A stretch of 64,000 nucleotides of DNA from Hydrogenophaga sp. (GTDB lineage Bacteria > Pseudomonadota > Gammaproteobacteria > Burkholderiales > Burkholderiaceae_C), in contig JAABQK010000012.1 in the NCBI GenBank assembly GCA_011391495.1, positions 18,947 through 82,946 of the forward strand, written 5' to 3'. The notes under the pieces were generated by a model that had not been told where the DNA came from, ran no database searches, and worked only from the letters and a program-made list of their open reading frames with translations. The position numbers were made by a program, and so were the translations under genes. Positions 45,052 through 53,985 of this stretch are shown piece after piece (the stretch's first letter is position 1; every line of letters starts with the position of its first letter).

Positions 45052-45312
45052 ATGTCGTTTCTGTCCTTCTTTCTGGGCGAGAAAAAGAAGACCGCCAGCG
45101 TCGCCAAGGAGCGGCTGCAGATCATCCTGGCGCACGAGCGCAGCGGCCGCAGTGCCGCCGAGCCCGATTATTTGCCCGCGCTGCAGCGCGAGCTGGTGGC
45201 GGTGATCGGCAAATACATCAAGATCAATCCGGACGACATCAAGGTCATGCTGGAGCGCCAGGACAACCTGGAAGTGCTCGAAGTCAAGATCGAGCTGCCC
45301 GACCGCAAATGA
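45052..45312 (+). CDS. minE: Cell-division topological specificity factor MinE
   Basis: Protein of 86 residues that stimulates MinD. The N-terminal [20 protein letters not shown] carries the membrane-targeting and anti-MinCD part, and the C-terminal half is the topological specificity domain. The gap to minD is 3 nt. Confidence 0.97.
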   Translation: MSFLSFFLGEKKKTASVAKERLQIILAHERSGRSAAEPDYLPALQRELVAVIGKYIKINPDDIKVMLERQDNLEVLEVKIELPDRK

Positions 45313-45349
45313 ACCCCGGGCCGCCACGGCCCCCTTGTTCTTCTTCTGC

Positions 45350-45790
45350 ATGCCACGCATCCAGTTCCAGCTGCCCGAGCACTTTGTCTTCGCGACCGAG
45401 ATCCAGATCTACATCAGCCACGTGAACCAGGGCGGGCACCTGGACAACGCCCAGCTGCTGACCCTGGTGTCGGAAGCCCGGGTGCGTTTCTTCAAGTCGC
45501 TCGGCCACAAGGAATCGGATGTGGCAGGCTGTCCCATCGTCGTGGGCGACCTCGTGGCGCAGTACAAGTCCGAAGGTTTCCACGGCGAGACCATGCGGGT
45601 GCGCATGTTGCCGCAGGACTTCAACCGCTACGGCTTCGACCTGGTCTATTGCATGGACTGCGTGGACACCGGTCGCGAGGTGGCGCGCGGCAAGGTCGGC
45701 ATCGTCTTCATCGACCGCCCGACGCGCCAGGTCGCGCCGGTGCCGCCCGCCTTTCTGGCCCAGCTGGAAGCGCTGCAGCCGGTGGCCTGA
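45350..45790 (+). CDS. Hotdog-fold acyl-CoA thioesterase-like protein
   Basis: Protein of 146 residues with the hotdog fold. HVNQGGHLDNAQLLTLV near residues 24-40 and a central helix match the 4-hydroxybenzoyl-CoA-thioesterase/YbgC-like group, though the usual catalytic Asp position is Asn27 or Asp32 and is not settled here. It likely hydrolyses an acyl-CoA of unknown chain. It follows minE by 37 nt; an upstream in-frame start five codons earlier is less likely. Confidence 0.8.
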   Translation: MPRIQFQLPEHFVFATEIQIYISHVNQGGHLDNAQLLTLVSEARVRFFKSLGHKESDVAGCPIVVGDLVAQYKSEGFHGETMRVRMLPQDFNRYGFDLVYCMDCVDTGREVARGKVGIVFIDRPTRQVAPVPPAFLAQLEALQPVA

Positions 45791-45832
45791 CCCGGCTGGG
45801 ATCCGGGCTGTCCGCGGGTCTATCATGGCCGC

Positions 45833-47536
45833 ATGCTGATCGAAACCTTGGGCGCCGCCCGTGACATGGGCCGCATGAACGCCATCCTGGGTGTGCTGAT
45901 CCGCCATGGCTTTGGCGACAGTGTGCGCCGCCTCGGCCTGGCTGACCGCCTCGAAAGCGCTGGCCATGCCCTGAAGTGGGAACATGCCGCCGACCTGGCG
46001 CGGCTCGAGCCCGCGGTGCAATTGCGCCTGGCGATCGAAGAGCTGGGACCCACCTTCGTCAAGCTCGGCCAGATCCTCGCTGGCCGAGCCGACCTGTTTG
46101 GCCCCGAGTACATCGCCGAATTCGAAAAACTTCACAGCCATGTACCCGCTGTGCCGCTGGACACCCTGCGGCCACAACTGCGCGAAGACCTCGGGGGCGA
46201 ACCCGAGGACGTGTTCGAACGCTTTGACGCCGAACCGCTGGCCGCCGCCTCCATTGCCCAGGTGCACCGCGCACAGCTGCACGACGGCACGGAAGTGATC
46301 GTCAAGATCCGCCGCCCCGGCATCGGCCAGACCATCGAGGCCGACCTGCGCCTGCTCGCGCGCCTGGCCGCCGTGGCCGAAGCTGAACTGCCCAACCTCA
46401 AGCCCTACCGGCCACAACAGCTGGTGCGCGAGCTGGACCGCTCGCTCAAGCGCGAGCTCGATCTGGCCAGCGAATGCCGGAGTGCCGAGCGCATCGCCGC
46501 CAACCTGCGCGAGCTGCCCTGGATCGTGGTGCCCAGGGTGCACTGGGCCTACACCAAGGAACGCGTCAACGTGCAGGACTTTGTGGGAGGGGTGCCTGGC
46601 AACCAGCTGGCGCAGCTCGACGCCGAAGGGTTCGATCGCAACCTGCTCGCCAGGCGCGGCGCCCGTGCGGTGCTGAAAATGATCGTGGAAGACGGCTTCT
46701 TCCACGCCGACCCGCACCCCGGCAACGTGTTTTATCTGGAAGGCAACCGCATTGCCTTCATCGATTTCGGCATGGTCGGCCGTCTCTCGGCGCGCCGGCG
46801 CGAAGAGCTGCTTCAGCTGCTCCTGGGCCTGGTCGAGCGCAACCCGCAAACGGTGGCCGACGTGCTGCTCGACTGGACCGGCGACGAGCACGGCGTCAAC
46901 CTCAGCCAACTCGAAACCGAAATCGAGACGTTTGTCGACCAGTACCACGGCTCGCCGCTGGCCGAGCTCAACCTCGGACAGATGCTGGCCGACGTCACCG
47001 CCATCCTGCGCGAACATCATCTCGGCCTGCCATCCGACATGGCCCTGCTCATCAAGGCCTTCATCACGCTGGAAGGCATGGGCCGCGGGCTCGACCCGGC
47101 CTTCCACATGACCACCGAAGCCCTGCCCATGCTCAGGCAGGTGGTGCGCGCGCGCTACCGCCCCAAGGCGCTGGCCAACCGCGCCTGGCAGACCCTGCGC
47201 CGCACGCTCGCCGTGGCCGAGCAGCTTCCGCACGACGTCTCGCGCCTGCTGCGCAACGCGCGCCGCGGCCGCGTGCACGTGGGCATCGAGCTCGCGCACC
47301 TGAAGCGCGTGGGCGACCAGATCGACCGTGCCGCGAACCGCCTCACGATGGCGCTGGTGATCGCCGCGCTCATCATCGGCTCGTCGATTGTCATGACCGT
47401 CAAGGGCGGCCCCACCCTGTTTGGCCTGCCCGCCTTTGGCTTCATCGGCTTTGCCAGCGCGTTCGTGGGCGGCCTGTGGCTGGTGCGCGCGATCTGGCGC
47501 AGCAGCAAGGGGCGGGATCTGGGGGACGGGGAGTGA
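45833..47536 (+). CDS. ABC1/UbiB-family atypical kinase
   Basis: Protein of 567 residues. The signature KLGQILAGRADLF (KxGQ motif) is near residues 75-87, the ExD-type and metal-binding segments follow, and IDFGMVGRLS near residues 308-317 is the DFG-like site. Two hydrophobic C-terminal helices (about 500-555) anchor it in the membrane. Members support ubiquinone synthesis or lipid/quinone transport; the length suits UbiB, but several paralogues exist, so the exact role is not fixed. Confidence 0.85.
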   Translation: MLIETLGAARDMGRMNAILGVLIRHGFGDSVRRLGLADRLESAGHALKWEHAADLARLEPAVQLRLAIEELGPTFVKLGQILAGRADLFGPEYIAEFEKLHSHVPAVPLDTLRPQLREDLGGEPEDVFERFDAEPLAAASIAQVHRAQLHDGTEVIVKIRRPGIGQTIEADLRLLARLAAVAEAELPNLKPYRPQQLVRELDRSLKRELDLASECRSAERIAANLRELPWIVVPRVHWAYTKERVNVQDFVGGVPGNQLAQLDAEGFDRNLLARRGARAVLKMIVEDGFFHADPHPGNVFYLEGNRIAFIDFGMVGRLSARRREELLQLLLGLVERNPQTVADVLLDWTGDEHGVNLSQLETEIETFVDQYHGSPLAELNLGQMLADVTAILREHHLGLPSDMALLIKAFITLEGMGRGLDPAFHMTTEALPMLRQVVRARYRPKALANRAWQTLRRTLAVAEQLPHDVSRLLRNARRGRVHVGIELAHLKRVGDQIDRAANRLTMALVIAALIIGSSIVMTVKGGPTLFGLPAFGFIGFASAFVGGLWLVRAIWRSSKGRDLGDGE

Positions 47537-47899
47537 TCACGCCTGCTGGCATGCACCATTTTCCGCATCGTGCTACATTAACTGGTTCGCCTTGGGCGAC
47601 TGGCCGCGTCCAGGTTGTTGACAACCCTGACGCACGGCCCCCGGCAGAGGGGTCGCCAGTCCAGCCCCTCCATCGCGAGCCACGTCCGCTCTCCCACAGT
47701 GCCCGTGGCAATGTTCTCCCTGCTGTTGCCGATGCCTCTGCCGTGGCTCGTGCGCCGGTTCCGTCCTGGTGTTTCCAACACCGCGCCGTGACCGGGTGAT
47801 TCAGTTGGGCACCCCGGCGCTTGGGGCTGCCACTTTGTTTTTCGGGCGTTTTCAGGCTCTGCGGCTGTGGCTGCGGGCCCTTGCCCTTTGATGTTCTTG
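47537..47899. other. 363-bp stretch before the small gene, no gene recognised
   Basis: Between the UbiB-like gene and the small hypothetical gene I see no family, RNA or terminator with a T-run. GC falls toward the 3' end. It may be a long leader for the small gene and infA. A GTTGTTGACAACCC segment near 47613 is a short palindrome, of unclear meaning. Confidence 0.4.
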
Positions 47900-48169
47900 A
47901 TGATTCATACGACCACTATTACTACAACGAAGAGTCTTTCTCCTCTTACCCTGGGCAAATACCGCATCGCGGCTTGCCCCCGCCCGCTGCCGGGCGGACT
48001 GTTTGCCGCGCAGGTCTCGATTGCCAGCGGCAGCGGCAGTGCATCCACCGACCGCGTGATGCGCTTTCACGACGAATTCACCACGCACGATGCGGCGGCC
48101 ACCTACGCCATCGCTCAAGGCATTGACTGGGTGCACGATGCGGCCCGCCGGTCGGTGCGCCCGAACTGA
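47900..48169 (+). CDS. Small conserved-looking hypothetical protein
   Basis: Predicted protein of 89 residues (ATG at 47900; other starts at 47867 GTG and 47891 ATG are in frame). The C-terminal two thirds, with PLPGGLFAAQVSIASG, RVMRFHDEF and AAATYAIAQGIDWV, has the make-up of a real small soluble protein. I know no function. It lies 32 nt before infA and may share its transcript. No clear ribosome site is seen. Confidence 0.55.
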   Translation: MIHTTTITTTKSLSPLTLGKYRIAACPRPLPGGLFAAQVSIASGSGSASTDRVMRFHDEFTTHDAAATYAIAQGIDWVHDAARRSVRPN

Positions 48170-48201
48170 TCTGACCGATACTTCTAGAAAAGGAACACAC
48201 C

Positions 48202-48456
48202 ATGGCCAAGGAAGAACTCATCGACATGATGGGCATCGTCAACGAGGTGCTGCCCGACACGCGTTTTCGCGTGACGCTGGACAACGGACACCAGTTGATC
48301 GCCTATTCGGCGGGCAAGATGAAAAAGAACCACATCCGCATCCTGGCGGGCGACCGTGTGTCGCTGGAACTCTCGCCCTACGACCTGACCAAGGGTCGCA
48401 TCAATTTCCGCCACATCGAAGGCCGAGGCCCGATGGTGCCGCGCAAGCCGCGCTGA
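48202..48456 (+). CDS. infA: Translation initiation factor IF-1 (second-type infA)
   Basis: OB-fold protein of 84 residues that binds the ribosomal A site. It begins [23 protein letters not shown] and continues to [14 protein letters not shown]. The C-terminal tail [12 protein letters not shown] is longer than in E. coli IF-1 (72 residues). Betaproteobacteria commonly carry such an extra copy besides the one in the ribosomal protein cluster. It has a strong ribosome site (AAAAGGA). Confidence 0.93.
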   Translation: MAKEELIDMMGIVNEVLPDTRFRVTLDNGHQLIAYSAGKMKKNHIRILAGDRVSLELSPYDLTKGRINFRHIEGRGPMVPRKPR

Positions 48457-48491
48457 ACCTGCGGCATCTTTGAGGGCGGCGGCGTGGGTCG

Positions 48492-49598
48492 TCAGCCCTT
48501 GTGCTTCGCACGCCGCGCCCGCACCGCTGCGGCCAGGCCCTGCAGGACCGGCAGGGTCTGCTCGAAGCTGATGCAGGCATCGGTCACGCTCACGCCGTGC
48601 TGCAGGGGCTGACCGGGAACGATGTCCTGGCGGCCTTCGAACAGGTGGCTTTCGACCATCACGCCCATGATCCGTGTGTCGCCCGCGGCCACCTGACCGG
48701 CCACATCCGCCGCTACGTCGATCTGCCGACGGTGCTGCTTGCTGCTGTTGGCGTGCGACACGTCGACCATCACCTGCTCGCGCAGGCCGGCGGCTTTCAG
48801 CAGCGCACAGGCGGCGTTCACGTCAGCGGCGCTGTAGTTGGGCAGCTTGCCGCCGCGCAGGATCACGTGGCAGTCGCTGTTGCCGCGGGTTTCGAAGATG
48901 GCCGCCTGACCCATCTTGGTCATGCCCATGAAGGCATGTTCGGCGTCTGCCGCCTGGATCGCGTCTGCCGCCACTTTCACCCCGCCATCGGTGCCGTTCT
49001 TGAAGCCCACCGGGCAGCTCAGGCCACTGGCCAGCTGCCGGTGGCTCTGGCTCTCGGTGGTGCGCGCCCCGATGGCGCCCCAGCTCACCAGATCGCTGAT
49101 GAACTGCGGTGAGAGCAGGTCCAGAAACTCGGTGCCCACCGGCAGGCCCAGCGCCAGCACGTCCAGCAGCAACTGGCGCGCCATTTCCAGCCCCTCGTTG
49201 ATCGCAAAGCTGCCGTCGAGGTGGGGGTCGTTGATGTAACCCTTCCAGCCCACGGTGGTGCGGGGCTTTTCGAAATACACGCGCATGACGATCAACAGCT
49301 CGTCCTGCAGCGCATCGGTCTCCGCTCTGAGCAGTCTCGCATAGGCCATGGCCTGATCGTGGTCGTGGATCGAGCAGGGCCCGAGCACCACCACGAGGCG
49401 GTCATCCCGGCCGTGCAGCACACGTGAAATCGCCGCGCGGCTGCTTTCCACGAGCGCCTGCGTGGTTGCGGGTGCGGGCAGCCATTCCTGCAGCAGCGCG
49501 GGTGTGATGAGCGGCCGCACCGCCCGGATGCGCAGGTCGTCGATGCGGGTGGTGTCGAGGGTGGACGGCGCGGCGGGGGAATGGACGTGTGGGGTCAT
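48492..49598 (-). CDS. aroG: 3-deoxy-7-phosphoheptulonate synthase (DAHP synthase, class I)
   Basis: Condenses erythrose-4-phosphate and phosphoenolpyruvate at the entry of aromatic amino-acid synthesis. It has 368 residues, with VVVLGPCSIHD near residues 69-79, MRVYFEKPRTTVGWKG near 104-119, and VSHANSSK near 278-285 supplying metal and substrate contacts. The class I length and layout fit AroF/G/H; the feedback type cannot be told. It is convergent with infA. Confidence 0.95.
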   Translation of the reverse strand: MTPHVHSPAAPSTLDTTRIDDLRIRAVRPLITPALLQEWLPAPATTQALVESSRAAISRVLHGRDDRLVVVLGPCSIHDHDQAMAYARLLRAETDALQDELLIVMRVYFEKPRTTVGWKGYINDPHLDGSFAINEGLEMARQLLLDVLALGLPVGTEFLDLLSPQFISDLVSWGAIGARTTESQSHRQLASGLSCPVGFKNGTDGGVKVAADAIQAADAEHAFMGMTKMGQAAIFETRGNSDCHVILRGGKLPNYSAADVNAACALLKAAGLREQVMVDVSHANSSKQHRRQIDVAADVAGQVAAGDTRIMGVMVESHLFEGRQDIVPGQPLQHGVSVTDACISFEQTLPVLQGLAAAVRARRAKHKG

Positions 49599-49772
49599 GA
49601 AGGCATTTTCCCCGAGGCGCCCTGCGGGCCCGCCAATTGGTTACAAATCAGCGCATTTTGCGACACATCGCCGCTCAAGCGCCCGATCCTGCCGGTCGAA
49701 ACAACAGACGTCATGCGCGCGGGGTTCGGTCGCATCATGCGATCCGGCGTTCGGATGGAAAGCGAGGCGATC

Positions 49773-50297
49773 ATGAAATCACGGTACTGCGCAGGGCTGC
49801 TCTTGTTCACAGGCTGCTGTCTCATGCCCGCATGGGCGGCCGTGAGGCTCGCCGACCCGGTGCAGGGCCTCAGGCTGCCCACGATGTGGGGTACCGATGG
49901 CTGGATGCCGGCGGCTCAGATCCCCTTGTGGTTCAGGGCCAGTGGCTCGTCGGGCGGGGTCTCATTTCACTCCCTGCCACCGCTGCCCGCGCTGCGGTGG
50001 CGCGTGGAGCAACCACGCTTCTTCCCGAAGACGGCCGATTCCCCCTTGATGCTGGAACGTTCGAGAACGGCTGTCACGGCCCACTGGCAACCGTGGGCTC
50101 TGGGTGCCTGGAAACTGGGCGCGTCGATGGGGCTCAGCAGGGCGTTGCCAGGTCCGTCCGTTGGCACCACCACCTTCACCGCCCTGCCCATGGCGAGTTA
50201 CGAAGAGCGCAACTACCGGGTCAACCTGGGTCTGGTGGCACCTCAGGGTGAGCGTCAGTCGACCTTGTTCGTCGGGCTGTCTGTGCCGCTACGCTGA
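49773..50297 (+). CDS. Hypothetical secreted protein
   Basis: Predicted protein of 174 residues with a probable signal peptide (residues 1-23, cut after AWA). The mature part has short hydrophobic and aromatic strands (VSFHSLPPLPALRW, HWQPWALGAWKLG) and ends in RQSTLFVGLSVPLR, a beta-strand-like tail with a final aromatic-free residue. It could be an outer-membrane or periplasmic protein. No family is recognised. It is convergent with the AcoR-like regulator. Confidence 0.6.
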   Translation: MKSRYCAGLLLFTGCCLMPAWAAVRLADPVQGLRLPTMWGTDGWMPAAQIPLWFRASGSSGGVSFHSLPPLPALRWRVEQPRFFPKTADSPLMLERSRTAVTAHWQPWALGAWKLGASMGLSRALPGPSVGTTTFTALPMASYEERNYRVNLGLVAPQGERQSTLFVGLSVPLR

Positions 50298-50324
50298 GCG
50301 CGCGTCTGCCGGGACGGTGGGTCT

Positions 50325-51593
50325 TCAGCCCGGTGGTGTTTTGCCAAGATGGCGGTACAGCAGGCCACGAGACACACCCAGTTGTCGGGCCGTTTTGGCG
50401 ACATTGCCGTGGTTGGCTTTGAGCGCGCTGTCGATCAGACAGTGCTGCGCTTCAGCCAGCGACGAGACCACCTTCCGGTCCGATTCGTCCGCATCAGGCA
50501 CTGAGGGTGCTTGTGCCGTTGCCGGGCGAACTTCGCCCGCCGGCCCGGCCGGTGGGGCGTCTGCGCTGGCCGGCACGGCGGCGGGCTCTATCCGCGACTG
50601 AAAGCACACGGCGTGGCTGAAATCCACACCGTCGTCGCCGTGCAGACTCGCGCGAACCCAGATGCCCAGGCCGCTGGGCAGCTGCAGCACCTGGGCCCTC
50701 TCGCGGGTGCACAGGTCCAACAGCTGCTGCATGTCCAGGCCCAGCAGCTCGTTCACACTGGCGGGCTGGGGATTGGTGCGGCCGAGCAGGCTGCGGCCCG
50801 CGCCATTGATCCAGACCACCTGACCCTGCGGTGACACACCAGCCAGGCCCTCCAGCGGTGTGCCCAGCAAGGCTGGTGTCGCCTGAAACCGCAATACCAC
50901 GTGGTCGCGCGACTGTGCTTGCAACAGACGATTTTCGATCGAGGTCGCGAACAGGCCCACCACCGAAGCAGCATCGAAGCCGAAGGCGCGCGATTCGGTG
51001 GACAGGTCCAACACGCCGGCCAGTCGGCCATGCACGTCGCGTATGGGGGCGGCCGCGCAGCGCACGTTCTGGAACAGGGTGTAGTAGTGCTCGGCAGCGA
51101 GCACCGTACTGGCCGTTCCGGTGTGCACCACGATGCCGGGCGCCGTGGTGCCCACATGGCCCTCGGCCAGGTTCACACCCATGCGCACCGCCTGGTTCAG
51201 CACCTGCTGCCCCGCCTCCTGCGCCTGCGAAGTCACGTGCACGATCACACCGGTGTCGTCGGTCAACAGCACGCGGCAGAGCGTGTCGGCGAGGGAGGCT
51301 TCGAGCTGAAGCAGTTCCAGGTTGGCCGCGTGCAGCAACTCGCGGTTGCGGTTCAGTGCCGCGCTCAGCGTGCTGCGGCTCACCGGGTCCACAGCGGGGC
51401 GTTTGTTGCACTGGTGGCCCAGCTTGCGGCTGCGTGCCCACGACTGGATCACCGCCTCGCTCACCAGGCCCGAGGGCCGCATGCCTTCTTCAAAAAACCG
51501 CTGGCGTGCTAGCGCGGCGCGCTGCTCGGGCGTGTGAAAAAAAGGCTGCGGGGGCAGGCCCTGGGTGTTCAGTGCACTGGAGGTCATGCGCAT
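50325..51593 (-). CDS. AcoR-like regulator without the AAA+ domain
   Basis: Regulator of 422 residues. The N-terminal part (about 60-230) has the GAF-type sensor with HVTSQAQEAGQQVLN and NLAEGHVGTTAPG, a PAS-like part follows to about 330, then a linker, and a C-terminal Fis-type helix-turn-helix (about 380-420) with HGNVAKTARQLGVSRGLLYRH. The sigma-54-interacting AAA+ domain normally between PAS and HTH is absent. It is divergent from the PQQ dehydrogenase gene and probably controls it. Alternative starts lie at 51587 and 51596. Confidence 0.85.
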   Translation of the reverse strand: MRMTSSALNTQGLPPQPFFHTPEQRAALARQRFFEEGMRPSGLVSEAVIQSWARSRKLGHQCNKRPAVDPVSRSTLSAALNRNRELLHAANLELLQLEASLADTLCRVLLTDDTGVIVHVTSQAQEAGQQVLNQAVRMGVNLAEGHVGTTAPGIVVHTGTASTVLAAEHYYTLFQNVRCAAAPIRDVHGRLAGVLDLSTESRAFGFDAASVVGLFATSIENRLLQAQSRDHVVLRFQATPALLGTPLEGLAGVSPQGQVVWINGAGRSLLGRTNPQPASVNELLGLDMQQLLDLCTRERAQVLQLPSGLGIWVRASLHGDDGVDFSHAVCFQSRIEPAAVPASADAPPAGPAGEVRPATAQAPSVPDADESDRKVVSSLAEAQHCLIDSALKANHGNVAKTARQLGVSRGLLYRHLGKTPPG

Positions 51594-51692
51594 CACGGTG
51601 ACACGGCAAAGGGAAGTCTTGTAGCTTCAGAAGCTCGCCGCGCTGTCGCAAGCGGGCAAACCCTGAACCCGTTTCCGCACCGCTGCGCCAAA

Positions 51693-51711
51693 GTGTTCTG
51701 CCGCAGAACAC
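51693..51711. promoter_or_regulatory. Perfect 19-bp palindrome upstream of the PQQ dehydrogenase
   Basis: GTGTTCTG-CCG-CAGAACAC, arms 51693-51700 and 51704-51711, lies between the AcoR-like regulator gene and the dehydrogenase gene, about 109 nt before the dehydrogenase start. It is the best candidate operator for the regulator. Confidence 0.65.
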
Positions 51712-51819
51712 TCCAGGCACCGGGAAAACCCGGTGATGCGTGCAGCGGCACGAGTTCCCAAAATCAAGGAGGCGTTTGGTGGACGGCCACGAACGTCACA
51801 CACCACAAGGAGACAAGGC

Positions 51820-53487
51820 ATGGTCATCAAATCCCCCCTGTTGGGCGGCGTCGTTCTGGCGGCGGTCCTGGGCTCTGCCCAAGCCCAGGGCCTGGACGAA
51901 TTGAAACGCGACAACGCCACGCCCGGCGACGTCCTCACCTATGGCATGGGCTACAACAACCAGCGCTACAGCCCGCTCAAGCAGATCAACGCCAGGAACG
52001 CCAGCAAGCTGCGCCCGGTATGGGCCTACAGCCTGAACAACCCGCAGGGCCAGGAGTCGCAGCCCATCGTGCACAACGGCGTGATGTACGTGACCACGCA
52101 CAACAGCACCGTGGCGCTCAACCCGGTGACCGGCAAGCAGATCTGGAAGCAGGAGATCGACCTGCCGCAGGACGTGTTCAAGATGGCCTGCTGCGGCATC
52201 CTCAACCGCGGTGCTGCCATCCTCGACGGCAAGCTTTACCGCGTCACACTCGACGCGCACGTGATGGCGATGGACGCCAAGACCGGCAAACAGCTCTGGA
52301 AGAGCAAGGCCGCCGACTACCAGAACGGCCAGGCCATGACCAGCGCACCGCTGATCGCGGGCGGCGTGGTCATCACCGGCATCGCCGGCGGCGAATACGG
52401 CACGCGCGGCTTCATCGACGGCTGGGACCCGGCCACCGGCAAACAGCTCTGGCGCTTCTACACCACCGCCGCGCCCGACCAGAAGGGCGGCGACACCTGG
52501 CCAGGCGATACCCACCAGAAGGGCGGCGCACCCACCTGGCTGACGGGCGCCTACGACCCGGACCTCGACCTCGTCTACTGGGGCACCGGCAACGGCGGCC
52601 CCTGGAACCCGAACGCGCGCAAGGGCGACAACCTCTACATCGCCTCCGTCGTGGCGATCCGGCCCAAGACCGGCGAACTCGTCTGGCATTACCAGTTCAG
52701 CCCCAACGACCCCTACGACTACGACGCCACCGAGGTCGGCATGCTGGTCGACATGAAGATCGGCGGCAAAGACCGCAAGGTGCTGGCCCAGGCCAACCGC
52801 AACGGCTTTTTCTACGTGCTCGACCGCGCCAACGGCGAGCTGCTCGCGGCCAACCCCTATGTGAAGGTCAACTGGGCCGATCGCATCGACCTCAAGACCG
52901 GGCGCCCCGTGCACAGCGAGACCGACAAAAAAGCCCGCGCCGGTGAAGACGTGGAGATCTTCCCCTCGGTGGTCGGTGGCAAGAACTGGACTCCGATGTC
53001 CTGGAACCCGGCCACCGGTCTGGCTTACGCCAACACGCTCAACCTCAGCTGGCCCTACCAGCTGGCCAAGCCCGAATACAAAAAGGGCGAGTGGTACCTG
53101 GGCGTGAATTTCCGCGGCGTGAACATGCCCAAGAACGAGCCGCACGGCTACCTGAGCGCCATCGACCCGATGACGGGCAAGAGCAAGTGGCAGATGGCCT
53201 GGCCCGGCCAGCCCAGCATGGCGGGCACCTTGTCCACCGCTGGGGGCCTGGTGTTCACCGGCGCGGCCACGGGCGAGTTCATCGCGGTGGACGCGAACAA
53301 CGGCAAGAAGCTGTACGAGTTCCAGACCAGCAGCGGCATCATCGGCCTGCCCGTCACCTTCGAACAGGGCGGCAAGCAGTATGTGACGGTGGTCTCGGGC
53401 GCGGGCGGCGTGTGGGCGCTGCTGGGCGACGAGCGCATGGCGCAGGTACCGGCCGGCGGGTCTGTCTGGACGTTCGCTCTGGATTGA
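51820..53487 (+). CDS. PQQ-dependent alcohol dehydrogenase, lanthanide-type active site
   Basis: Periplasmic quinoprotein of 555 residues with a signal peptide (cut near residue 22, QAQ). The vicinal disulfide Cys124-Cys125 (MACCGILNRG), metal ligands Glu192 and Asn258, catalytic Asp300 and the extra Asp302 (PYDYDA) are visible. Asp302 is the residue that marks lanthanide-dependent XoxF/ExaF/PedH types. Propeller repeats such as TGKQIWKQE and TGELVWHY follow. The cytochrome c and binding protein downstream act with it. The substrate (methanol, ethanol or others) is not fixed. Confidence 0.9.
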   Translation: MVIKSPLLGGVVLAAVLGSAQAQGLDELKRDNATPGDVLTYGMGYNNQRYSPLKQINARNASKLRPVWAYSLNNPQGQESQPIVHNGVMYVTTHNSTVALNPVTGKQIWKQEIDLPQDVFKMACCGILNRGAAILDGKLYRVTLDAHVMAMDAKTGKQLWKSKAADYQNGQAMTSAPLIAGGVVITGIAGGEYGTRGFIDGWDPATGKQLWRFYTTAAPDQKGGDTWPGDTHQKGGAPTWLTGAYDPDLDLVYWGTGNGGPWNPNARKGDNLYIASVVAIRPKTGELVWHYQFSPNDPYDYDATEVGMLVDMKIGGKDRKVLAQANRNGFFYVLDRANGELLAANPYVKVNWADRIDLKTGRPVHSETDKKARAGEDVEIFPSVVGGKNWTPMSWNPATGLAYANTLNLSWPYQLAKPEYKKGEWYLGVNFRGVNMPKNEPHGYLSAIDPMTGKSKWQMAWPGQPSMAGTLSTAGGLVFTGAATGEFIAVDANNGKKLYEFQTSSGIIGLPVTFEQGGKQYVTVVSGAGGVWALLGDERMAQVPAGGSVWTFALD

Positions 53488-53509
53488 TCCTCTGCGCCGC
53501 GAGATGCAC

Positions 53510-53590
53510 CACCCCCGCGCCGCCTGCGGCTCTATCCCCCCAGGGGGCGATGCCTGTGGCCCGGCGAAGCCGGTTCCACGGCATCGTGGT
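53510..53590 (+). repeat. Intergenic GC-rich repeat, copy 9
   Basis: Lies about 22 nt after the dehydrogenase stop, with ACCCCCGCGCCGCCTGCGGC, a CCCCCCAGGGGG hairpin and GGCCCGGCGAAGCCGGTTCC. Confidence 0.85.
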
Positions 53591-53628
53591 CACGGACACG
53601 CGGTGCGCGGGCTTGCTGGAAAACACAG

Positions 53629-53985
53629 ATGATCCGATTCAAACCGATGGTGTGCGCGGCGGCCCTGCTCGGGGCCGCCCACGCACAGACCAACACCCTG
53701 GTTGAGCCCGCAGCCAGTGTGCCCGCGGCCTTCACGATGGACGCGGTGGAAAAGGGACGCGAGCAGTTCCATCGCACCTGTGCCCAGTGCCATGGTCGCA
53801 ACATGGTGAACTCGGGCACCACGGTGTACGACCTGCGGCGCTTTCCCACCGACCAACCCGAGCGCTTCTTCAACTCGGTGACCAACGGCAAGGGCAACAT
53901 GCCTTCGTTCAAGGGTGCACTGGAAGAAGACACCATCAAGCTGCTCTGGGCCTACGTGGCCACGCGCGGCGGAAAGGAAATGTGA
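53629..53985 (+). CDS. Periplasmic cytochrome c (XoxG-like)
   Basis: Secreted c-type cytochrome of 118 residues. The signal peptide ends near AHAQ (residue 20). The haem site CAQCH is at about residues 51-55, and GNMPSF supplies the distal methionine near residue 92. It is the probable electron acceptor for the quinoprotein upstream, and it overlaps the next gene's start by GTGA. Confidence 0.87.
   Translation: MIRFKPMVCAAALLGAAHAQTNTLVEPAASVPAAFTMDAVEKGREQFHRTCAQCHGRNMVNSGTTVYDLRRFPTDQPERFFNSVTNGKGNMPSFKGALEEDTIKLLWAYVATRGGKEM

Noticed and set aside
49395..49415. A CACGTGAAA segment in the DAHP synthase gene as a fourth parS
   Set aside because: Only the central bases match; the flanks of the palindrome are missing.
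51597..51819. A sigma-54 -24/-12 promoter for the PQQ dehydrogenase
   Set aside because: No TGGCAC-N5-TTGC-type match was found, which also agrees with the regulator lacking an AAA+ domain.
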